A stretch of DNA of 45,707 bases from Ruminococcus sp. (lineage in GTDB: Bacteria; Bacillota; Clostridia; Lachnospirales; Lachnospiraceae), in the NCBI GenBank assembly GCA_020024635.1, contig JAHHTL010000016.1, positions 1-45,707 of the forward strand. Direction: 5' to 3'. Below the pieces are notes generated by a model, which was not told the origin of the DNA, made no database searches, and was given only the letters and a program-made list of their open reading frames with translations. Of this stretch, positions 38,948 to 45,707 are shown piece after piece. Positions within the stretch are counted from its first letter, which is position 1. The number at the start of each line of letters is the position of its first letter. A program made the position numbers and the translations under genes.

Positions 38948-40825
38948 ATGATATTAGAAAAAATAAAAAAAGAAAATGATATCAAAAATCTGGAACCAGA
39001 AGAACTGGAATTATTAGCAGAAGAAATTCGAAAATTTCTGATTGAAAAAATTAGTTATACAGGTGGACATCTTGCATCGAATCTGGGGGTTGTAGAGCTT
39101 ACTATGGCATTACATCTTGTATTCGATCTTCCGAAAGATAAATTGATCTGGGACGTGGGCCATCAAGCATATACACATAAGCTGTTAACAGGAAGAAAAG
39201 CGGGGTTTGACGAATTAAGAAAGTATGGAGGCATGAGTGGTTTTCCAAAACGAAAGGAAAGTGATTGCGATGCCTTTGATACAGGACACAGTTCCACGTC
39301 TATTTCTGCAGGATTAGGATATGTTGCAGCAAGACAGATTCAAGGAAAAGATCATCAGGTGGTTTCCATTATTGGCGATGGATCAATGACAGGAGGTATG
39401 GCGTATGAAGCATTAAATAATGCTTCACGATTGAAGAGTAATTTCATTATCATTTTAAATGACAACAATATGTCTATTTCAGAAAATGTAGGTGGTATGT
39501 CAAACTATTTGAATGGCATTCGAACTGCCAATGCGTACAAGGAATTAAAAAAAGGAGTAGAAGATACGCTTTTGAAAATTCCGGTACAAGGGGAAAAAAT
39601 CGTGCAGCGAATGAAACGAACCAAGAGTGGTATCAAACAGCTTGTTGTACCTGGTATGTTTTTTGAGGACATGGGGATTACCTATTTAGGTCCAGTTGAT
39701 GGACATGATATCAATAAACTTCAAAAAGTTTTAAATGATGCAAAGAAAGTAGATCATGCGGTTTTGATACACGTACTGACAAAAAAAGGAAAAGGTTATC
39801 AACCGGCAGAGGAAAATCCAGCTCGCTTCCATGGCACAGGTCCTTTTGTTGTTGAGACAGGAGAGCCAAGGATGGAGAATGGGAAGGATAGTTATACAGA
39901 TGTGTTTTCGAAAGTTCTATGTGATATTGCACGGAAAGATAAAAAAGTAACGGCGATTACAGCAGCTATGGCTAGTGGAACCGGATTGGATCGGTTTCAG
40001 AAATATTTTCCAGAGAGATTTTATGATGTGGGAATTGCAGAAGAGCATGCACTGACATTTGCAGCGGGAATGGCAGCAGGAGGATTAAAGCCAGTTGTTG
40101 CCCTCTACTCCTCTTTTTTACAACGAGCATATGATCAGGCAATACATGATATCTGCCTTCAAAATCTTCCTGTTGTTCTTGCAGTTGATAGGGCTGGACT
40201 AGTTGGAAGCGATGGTGAAACACACCAAGGAGTCTTTGATTTGTCTTTTCTTTCATCAATCCCGAATATGACTGTGATGTCACCAAAAAATCGTTGGGAA
40301 CTAGCGGATATGCTTCGTTATGCAGTGGCATTTGAATATCCTATTGCTTTGCGTTACCCAAGAGGTGAGGCATATGAAGGGCTTTCCGAATATCGAGCAC
40401 CAATAGAGTATGGAAAAAGCGAGATGATTTATCAGGAAAAAGATATTGCAATCCTCTTTGTTGGGCATATGGCAAAAATTGCAGAATCAGTTAGAGAAAT
40501 TCTGAAAGAAAAGGGATATTTTTGCAGCCTTGTGAACGCTCGATTTGTAAAGCCGATAGATGAAAAAATGATAGAACAATTATCGAATCATCATCGTCTT
40601 TTAGTTACAATAGAAGAGAATGTGCTGATTGGAGGATTTGGAAGTCAGGTTCTCATGCATATATCAGAACAAAACAAGAAAGTTCAAGTTTTGAACGTAG
40701 GCATTCATGACAATTATGTGGAACATGGAAACATAGAAGTTCTAAGGAAGGATGCCGGACTGGATGCCAAAAGTATTGCAGAACAAGTGATGAAAAAGTA
40801 TGAAACAGTAAGGATGGAAAAGTGA
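38948..40825 (+). CDS. dxs: 1-deoxy-D-xylulose-5-phosphate synthase
   Basis: A 625-residue thiamine diphosphate enzyme that joins pyruvate and glyceraldehyde 3-phosphate, the first step of the MEP isoprenoid pathway. Family features are GGHLASNLGVVELT, the cofactor site GDGSMTGGMAYEALN with downstream NDNNMSIS, and DVGIAEEHALTFAAG of the pyrimidine-binding domain. DRAGLVGSDGETHQG and the C-terminal transketolase domain are complete. AAAGGAGG precedes ATG 38948. Its stop overlaps the tlyA start by one base. Confidence 0.97.
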   Translation: MILEKIKKENDIKNLEPEELELLAEEIRKFLIEKISYTGGHLASNLGVVELTMALHLVFDLPKDKLIWDVGHQAYTHKLLTGRKAGFDELRKYGGMSGFPKRKESDCDAFDTGHSSTSISAGLGYVAARQIQGKDHQVVSIIGDGSMTGGMAYEALNNASRLKSNFIIILNDNNMSISENVGGMSNYLNGIRTANAYKELKKGVEDTLLKIPVQGEKIVQRMKRTKSGIKQLVVPGMFFEDMGITYLGPVDGHDINKLQKVLNDAKKVDHAVLIHVLTKKGKGYQPAEENPARFHGTGPFVVETGEPRMENGKDSYTDVFSKVLCDIARKDKKVTAITAAMASGTGLDRFQKYFPERFYDVGIAEEHALTFAAGMAAGGLKPVVALYSSFLQRAYDQAIHDICLQNLPVVLAVDRAGLVGSDGETHQGVFDLSFLSSIPNMTVMSPKNRWELADMLRYAVAFEYPIALRYPRGEAYEGLSEYRAPIEYGKSEMIYQEKDIAILFVGHMAKIAESVREILKEKGYFCSLVNARFVKPIDEKMIEQLSNHHRLLVTIEENVLIGGFGSQVLMHISEQNKKVQVLNVGIHDNYVEHGNIEVLRKDAGLDAKSIAEQVMKKYETVRMEK

Positions 40826-41628
40826 TGAAAGAGCGATTGGATGTGCTACTTGTAAAAAGAAATCTAGCAGAATCAAGAGAAAAGGCAAAAGCAATCATAA
40901 TGGCAGGAAATGTTTTTGTAGAAGACGAAAGAGAAGATAAAGCAGGTACAACATTCCCAGATGATGTAAAAATCGAGATTAAAGGGCATACACTTAAGTA
41001 TGTGAGTCGTGGAGGCTTAAAATTAGAAAAAGCAATGGAGAATTTTGATGTTTCTGTGGAAGGAAAGGTCTGTACAGACGTAGGTTCATCAACAGGAGGA
41101 TTCACAGACTGTATGCTTCAAAATGGAGCGGTAAAAGTATTTGCCATCGACGTTGGTAGAGGACAGCTTGATTGGAAACTAAGACAGGATGAACGTGTTG
41201 TCTGTATGGAAAAGACAAATATTCGTTATGTTACACCAGAGGATATTGGACAACCAGTTGATTTTTCTTCTATAGATGTTTCTTTCATATCACTCACAAA
41301 AGTATTAGAGCCTATTAGAAATTATCTTACAGAGGAAGGGGAAATTGTGGCATTGATCAAACCACAATTTGAAGCTGGGAGAGAAAAGGTAGGAAAAAAA
41401 GGTGTGGTGAGGGAACGAAGCACGCATCACGAAGTGATAGAAAAAGTAGCGGAATATGCAAATTCTATCGGTTTCGAAATTAAGAATATTGACTTCTCGC
41501 CAATTAAGGGTCCGGAAGGCAATATCGAATACCTTATTCATTTGAAAAAATGCCTGAATCAAGCTCCAGCCATCGCGATTGATCTTAAGACTGTTGTAGA
41601 TCAGGCTTTCGATACATTAGCAAAGTAG
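40825..41628 (+). CDS. tlyA: TlyA family rRNA 2'-O-methyltransferase
   Basis: A 267-residue protein with N-terminal S4 RNA-binding domain (about 1-60, MKERLDVLLVKRNLAESREKAKAIIMAG read in parts) and a FtsJ-type methyltransferase domain. The S-adenosylmethionine motif is DVGSSTGGFTDCML. Relatives methylate rRNA; some are described as haemolysins, which is not supported here. ATG 40825 overlaps the dxs stop (TGATG), with AAGGATGG upstream. Operon position between dxs and nadK is common in Clostridia. Confidence 0.93.
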   Translation: MKERLDVLLVKRNLAESREKAKAIIMAGNVFVEDEREDKAGTTFPDDVKIEIKGHTLKYVSRGGLKLEKAMENFDVSVEGKVCTDVGSSTGGFTDCMLQNGAVKVFAIDVGRGQLDWKLRQDERVVCMEKTNIRYVTPEDIGQPVDFSSIDVSFISLTKVLEPIRNYLTEEGEIVALIKPQFEAGREKVGKKGVVRERSTHHEVIEKVAEYANSIGFEIKNIDFSPIKGPEGNIEYLIHLKKCLNQAPAIAIDLKTVVDQAFDTLAK

Positions 41629-41637
41629 GAGTGTAGA

Positions 41638-42471
41638 ATGGACAATTTTTATATCATTACAAATCTGCTTAAAGATGCGGATCTTAAGATTACAAATGAG
41701 ATAAAAAAATACATAGAAGAAAACGGAAAACGATGCATTCTCTCGGAAAAAGATGAGCAGGGACATATTATTCCAGAAACGATTCCAGATGGAATGGAGT
41801 GTGGACTTGTACTAGGCGGAGATGGAACATTGATTCGGGCGGCCAGAGAATTAAAGGAATATGGAATTCCTCTTCTTGGAATAAATCTAGGAACTTTAGG
41901 ATATCTAACAGAAGTAGAAATCGGTGATTTTCAAAGCGCATTGGACTCGTTATTTGTCGAGAAACCAAGAATAGAAGAGCGGATGATGCTACAAGGGACA
42001 ATAAATGGAAAATTTACAGAAACCGCTATGAATGATATTGTGGTTACTAGAGAAGGGGAACTAAGAGTCATACAGTTAGATATTTATGTGAACGGTGGAT
42101 TGCTAAACTCTTATGTTGCGGATGGAGTTATTATTTCGACACCTACTGGTACTACAGGATATAATCTATCGGCTGGAGGTCCGATTGTGGATCCAACTGC
42201 CAAAATGTTTGTAATTACGCCAATTTGTCCTCATGCACTCAATAAAAGTAGTGTTGTGCTCCCAGCGGAAGATGTGATAGAGATTGTAATTTGTGATGGA
42301 CGCTATGGAAAAGTAGAAGAAGCCTCTACCACGTTCGATGGAGCAATAAGAGTGCCTGTTTCATCAGGAGATAAAATTACAGTCAGACAGTCGAAAGATA
42401 CGATCCACCTTATTCGAGTTGGAAAAGAAAGTTTTATGAATACGATGCATACTAAGATGAAAGGAAACTAA
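41638..42471 (+). CDS. nadK: NAD kinase
   Basis: A 277-residue ATP-NAD kinase making NADP. The diagnostic GGDGT is at 60-64 and the NAD-binding STPTGTTGYNLSAGGPIVDP segment is intact, as is TPICPHALN. Small spacers of nine and three bases separate it from tlyA and argR. In Bacillus this position lacks nadK, but Clostridia often carry it here. Confidence 0.95.
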   Translation: MDNFYIITNLLKDADLKITNEIKKYIEENGKRCILSEKDEQGHIIPETIPDGMECGLVLGGDGTLIRAARELKEYGIPLLGINLGTLGYLTEVEIGDFQSALDSLFVEKPRIEERMMLQGTINGKFTETAMNDIVVTREGELRVIQLDIYVNGGLLNSYVADGVIISTPTGTTGYNLSAGGPIVDPTAKMFVITPICPHALNKSSVVLPAEDVIEIVICDGRYGKVEEASTTFDGAIRVPVSSGDKITVRQSKDTIHLIRVGKESFMNTMHTKMKGN

Positions 42472-42474
42472 TTT

Positions 42475-42939
42475 ATGAAAGTAAATCGTCATGCAAAAAT
42501 TATAGAACTGATTACGCACAATAACATAGAAACCCAGGAAGAATTAGCTGATTTACTGAATAAAGCTGGATTTAAAGTCACTCAGGCGACAGTTTCCAGA
42601 GATATTAGAGATCTGAAATTAACAAAAGTTTCTGTAGATGGTGGAAGACAAAGGTATATTGTTCACCAGACAAAAAAAATTGACGATCAAATGAATGAAA
42701 AATATATTCGTGTTCTTCGAGATGGGTTTGTTTCAATGGACATGGCACAAAATATGCTTGTAATAAAGACGGTTGCAGGAATGGCGATGGCCGTTGCAGC
42801 AGCCATTGATGCAATGAACTGGGGAGAAGTGGTAGGTTGTATCGCAGGAGATGATACAATTATGTGTGCAATTCGCAGTGTAGATGATACAATTTTAGTT
42901 ATGGAAAAGATACATAGCCTTGTATCAAGAGGAAATTAA
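42475..42939 (+). CDS. argR: Arginine repressor
   Basis: A 154-residue transcription regulator, hexameric with arginine. The N-terminal winged helix has the recognition segment VTQATVSRDIRDLKLTK. The C-terminal arginine-binding domain has GCIAGDDTIMCAIRS. The start ATG 42475 lies three bases after nadK; AAGGAAAC is the likely ribosome binding site. No arginine genes are in this window. Its place before recN is conserved widely in Firmicutes. Confidence 0.94.
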   Translation: MKVNRHAKIIELITHNNIETQEELADLLNKAGFKVTQATVSRDIRDLKLTKVSVDGGRQRYIVHQTKKIDDQMNEKYIRVLRDGFVSMDMAQNMLVIKTVAGMAMAVAAAIDAMNWGEVVGCIAGDDTIMCAIRSVDDTILVMEKIHSLVSRGN

Positions 42940-42941
42940 AT

Positions 42942-44618
42942 ATGTTACAATATCTTCATGCAAAAAATTTGGCGCTGATCGATGAGATTGAAGTAGAATT
43001 CAAAAAAGGATTAAACATTTTAACAGGTGAGACAGGGGCTGGAAAATCTATTATTCTAGGCTCTGTTAATCTTGCATTGGGAGCAAAATATAGTGTAGAT
43101 CTTCTGCGGGATAAAGAAAAACCCGGATTTGTAGAACTAGGGTTTTATGTGGAAGAAGCAACGCTTGAAAAAAGATTAAACGAATTGGATGTTTATTTAG
43201 AAGATCATATGGCTGTGCTAAGCAGAAAATTGATGAATGGAAGAAGTGTTTGTCGCATTAATGGAGAAACTGTCAGCACAAAAATTTTAAAAGAAGCAGC
43301 AGGAATATTGATTGATATTCATGGGCAACATGAACATCAGACGCTGCTTAAAAAGAAAAATCATCTTACACTTTTAGATGATTATGCAGACGAAAAGGTT
43401 CGGACTTTAAAAGAGGAAGTGTCCCAATTATATAAAGAATATCAATTTTTTCAGAAACAACTGCAGGATTCAAGTTTGGATGAGCAAAGTAGATTCAGGG
43501 AAATATCTCTTGCAGAATTTGAAATAAAAGAAATTCAGGAGGCATCATTATTGCCGAACGAAGATATAGAATTGGAAGCTTCTTATCAGCGTATGACAGA
43601 AGGAAAGCGGTATTCGGAAAGCATTGCCCAGACATATCGATATACAAGTAAGGAACAAGATCGAAATGCAGCAGAATTATTAAGTCGTGCAATTCACAGT
43701 TTACAGGGGATTTCCGGATGTGATCAAGAAGGAGATAGTTTGATCCAGCAGTTGATTGAAATTGACAGCTTATTAAATGATTTTAATCGTGACCTAGTAG
43801 ATTATGCAAAAACGTTTGAATTTTCAGAAGAAGCATATTATGAAACAGAAAATCGTTTGAATTTGATTAATCATTTGAAGGCAAAATATGGAAACAGTAT
43901 TTCTGAAATTGAGGAATATTTGGAACAACGTGAGGAAAGACTATCAGAACTAAATGATTATGCCAATCATGTGCAGATGCTGGAGAAAAAAACATTCGAA
44001 TGTGAGATGAAATTAAAAAAAGCTTCTGAAAAATTAAGTGATTTACGAAAGAAAGCATCGCTTTCTTTTGAAAAAGATATTACCAAAGCGTTGAAAGATC
44101 TTAATTTTTTAGAGGTCGTTTTCCACATAAATTTTGACAAAATAGAGCATTATACAGGAAATGGAATCGATGATGCTGAATTTTACATTTCGACAAATCC
44201 AGGAGAGAAACCAAGACCATTGGCAGAGATCGCATCTGGTGGAGAGCTTTCTCGAATCATGCTTGCGATTAAATCTGTACTTGCTGATAAAGAAGATACT
44301 CCAACTTTGATTTTTGATGAGATAGATTCAGGAATCAGTGGAATTACGGCTGGAAAAGTAGCAGAAAAAATGAAAACAATTGCAAAAAATAGACAAATTA
44401 TATGTATTACACATTTGCCACAAATTGCAGCTTTCTCCGATTCTCACTACATGATCGAAAAAATTTCTAAGCAAAATGAAACGAAAACAAAAATTTCTCA
44501 TTTAGATTACGAACAGTCAGTTAAGGAACTTGCCAGACTTTTAGGTGGTGCTAATATTACAGATACCATTCTAGATAGTGCAAAAGAAATGAAAGATATG
44601 GCAAAGTGTGAAATATAA
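42942..44618 (+). CDS. recN: DNA repair protein RecN
   Basis: A 558-residue SMC-like ATPase recruited to double-strand breaks. The Walker A motif is GETGAGKS (29-36). A long coiled coil fills about 150-390. The signature ASGGELSR and Walker B TLIFDEIDSG lie in the C-terminal head, followed by ITHLPQIAAFSD. AGAGGAAA before ATG 42942 overlaps the end of argR. A terminator follows at 44652-44685. Confidence 0.96.
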   Translation: MLQYLHAKNLALIDEIEVEFKKGLNILTGETGAGKSIILGSVNLALGAKYSVDLLRDKEKPGFVELGFYVEEATLEKRLNELDVYLEDHMAVLSRKLMNGRSVCRINGETVSTKILKEAAGILIDIHGQHEHQTLLKKKNHLTLLDDYADEKVRTLKEEVSQLYKEYQFFQKQLQDSSLDEQSRFREISLAEFEIKEIQEASLLPNEDIELEASYQRMTEGKRYSESIAQTYRYTSKEQDRNAAELLSRAIHSLQGISGCDQEGDSLIQQLIEIDSLLNDFNRDLVDYAKTFEFSEEAYYETENRLNLINHLKAKYGNSISEIEEYLEQREERLSELNDYANHVQMLEKKTFECEMKLKKASEKLSDLRKKASLSFEKDITKALKDLNFLEVVFHINFDKIEHYTGNGIDDAEFYISTNPGEKPRPLAEIASGGELSRIMLAIKSVLADKEDTPTLIFDEIDSGISGITAGKVAEKMKTIAKNRQIICITHLPQIAAFSDSHYMIEKISKQNETKTKISHLDYEQSVKELARLLGGANITDTILDSAKEMKDMAKCEI

Positions 44619-44651
44619 TACTAGAAAGAAATCAGATTATGAGGACATACT

Positions 44652-44685
44652 AAGACGGATACCAAAAGGTATTCGTCTTATTTTT
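44652..44685 (+). terminator. Rho-independent terminator after recN
   Basis: AAGACGGATACC (44652-44663) pairs with GGTATTCGTCTT (44668-44679), with one G-T wobble and an AAAA loop, followed by ATTTTT. Confidence 0.9.
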
Positions 44686-44706
44686 ATAATAAAAGGAAGT
44701 GTACTC

Positions 44707-45707
44707 ATGAATAGGAAAAAGAGAAAACATTGCATAAAAAAAATCGCAGTATGCTTTTTGATCTGTTTTGCGACACTGGGAATATTACAGCAACCTGATT
44801 GGATAACGAAGAAAGAAGAAACAAGTACAAGTATGCTACAGGAAAATACGGTGTTATTAGGAGGAATGCCGGTTGGGATTTATATGGAGACGGAGGGAAT
44901 TATGATTCTTGGAACGGAACCGATTATGGACGTAGATGGAAGAAAACGGGAACCCGCCTGTAACATTGTAAAGAGTGGAGATTATATAGTGGCAGTGAAT
45001 GGTCAAAGGGTTGTAAATAAAAAAACATTGGCAGATACAATTGAACATATTGACGCAAAAAAGGTGAGATTAGATCTTCGAAGAAATGGAGAAAGAATCG
45101 AAGTTCTTTTGGATTCAGTTGAATATAAACCAGAAAGATATCGGCTCGGAATCTGGGTGAGAGATAATGTTCAAGGGCTTGGCACAGTAACTTTTTTAAC
45201 CAAGCAAAGCGAGTTTGGTGCGTTAGGGCATGGGATTCATGATATTGATACCAATCGTCTGATTGAAATTTCAAAAGGTTCGTTATACAAAACAAGTATT
45301 CATGATGTTGTGAAAGGAGAATCTGGAAATCCAGGAAGCATGGAAGGTATGATCATCTATAATTACTATAATAAGATTGGGCAGATTACAAAAAATACAT
45401 GTGATGGAATTTATGGAAAAATTGAACGGATCAATGAGGTATTCCCTGAACAGATTCCGATTAAAACAGCAAAAAAAGAACAGATAAAAACTGGAGATGC
45501 ACAAATACGTTGTTATGTAGACGGTAAAATTAAAAATTATGATATCAAAATATTAGATATTAATTTGAAATGTAGGGAGCGAAATAAGGGGATTATTATT
45601 AAAGTAGTTGACAAAGAACTTCTAGAAAAAACGGGGGGTATTGTTCAAGGCATGAGTGGTGCCCCAATTATTCAAGATGGAAATTTAGTGGGAGCGGTGA
45701 CCCATGT
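44707..45707 (+). CDS. spoIVB: SpoIVB peptidase, 3' end outside the window
   Basis: The frame from ATG 44707 stays open to the window edge, giving at least 333 residues. SpoIVB is a secreted serine protease (family S55) that activates the sigma-K checkpoint from the forespore side. A basic start and hydrophobic helix (about 11-28) form the membrane signal. A PDZ domain covers about 75-145. The S55 domain shows EFGALGHGIHDIDT with the likely catalytic histidine and QGMSGAPIIQDG with the serine. AAAAGGAAG lies upstream. It follows recN, as in Bacillus; spo0A would be expected next. I saw no convincing sigma-G or sigma-F promoter in the short gap. Confidence 0.93.
   Translation, partial: MNRKKRKHCIKKIAVCFLICFATLGILQQPDWITKKEETSTSMLQENTVLLGGMPVGIYMETEGIMILGTEPIMDVDGRKREPACNIVKSGDYIVAVNGQRVVNKKTLADTIEHIDAKKVRLDLRRNGERIEVLLDSVEYKPERYRLGIWVRDNVQGLGTVTFLTKQSEFGALGHGIHDIDTNRLIEISKGSLYKTSIHDVVKGESGNPGSMEGMIIYNYYNKIGQITKNTCDGIYGKIERINEVFPEQIPIKTAKKEQIKTGDAQIRCYVDGKIKNYDIKILDINLKCRERNKGIIIKVVDKELLEKTGGIVQGMSGAPIIQDGNLVGAVTH

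Noticed and set aside
44619..44706. Sigma-G or sigma-F promoter for spoIVB
   Set aside because: Most of the gap is the recN terminator; no pair of elements matched well enough to report.
1..45707. Search for tRNA, rRNA, transposase, integrase, toxin-antitoxin, phage defence or biosynthetic clusters
   Set aside because: Nearly all the sequence is accounted for by core genes, with short gaps below 300 bases. No such element was seen.

Overview
This window looks like a core chromosomal segment of a low-GC, endospore-forming Firmicute, most likely class Clostridia and probably Lachnospiraceae. The evidence is AT-rich sequence with A/G-rich coding strands, AGGAGG-type ribosome binding sites, sigma-A promoters of the TTGACA-17-TATAAT type, and many sporulation genes (gpr, spoIIP, all eight spoIIIA genes, spoIVB). 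The family assignment is an inference from protein character and gene order. I saw no tRNA, rRNA, insertion sequence, prophage, CRISPR array or obvious foreign island.

Layout. 1-33 is the tail of an unidentified gene, followed by a terminator. 125-886 (minus) is an unrecognised four-helix membrane protein with an acidic N-terminus. 1072-2871 is an Uup-type ABC-F ATPase whose second ATP site is altered. 2984-4958 is a sugar-nucleotide pair (nucleotidyltransferase and galE). rpsT (5086-5349, minus) diverges from gpr-spoIIP (5548-7786). A type IIA topoisomerase pair, best read as parE-parC, fills 7853-12037.

The translation and RNA operon runs from 12234 to 20249: rimP, nusA, rnpM/ylxR, ylxQ, infB, rbfA, nrnA, truB, ribF. 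A Na/Pi-cotransporter-like gene, rpsO and pnp follow. rpsO and pnp each have their own promoter and a structured leader. The spoIIIAA-AH operon (24801-29631) follows behind a candidate sigma-E promoter, then prfC and an Asp23-family gene (YqhY/AmaP position).

A sugar PTS cassette (ptsI, ptsH, crr-like EIIA, EIIBC) lies at 31814-36039. Its EIIA-EIIBC half is preceded by a textbook BglG/LicT/GlcT-type RNA antiterminator overlapping a terminator. nusB, xseA, xseB, ispA, dxs, tlyA, nadK, argR, recN and spoIVB (cut by the window end) complete the window. Compared with the remembered Bacillus subtilis order (spoIIIA-accBC-yqhY-nusB-folD-xseAB-ispA-dxs-tlyA-argR-recN-spoIVB), accBC and folD are absent and prfC, the PTS cassette and nadK are added.

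I did not find a convincing undescribed multi-gene system. The most interesting signals are small: the altered second Walker B/D-loop of the ABC-F protein, a likely NusA-sensitive attenuator ahead of rimP-nusA, the PTS antitermination switch without a local antiterminator gene, an HPr with Arg at the Ser46 position, a short SpoIIIAF, and structured leaders before rpsT, rpsO and pnp. Several starts are non-ATG (rimP, ylxR, xseA, spoIIIAG, rpsT), each chosen from a well-placed ribosome binding site.
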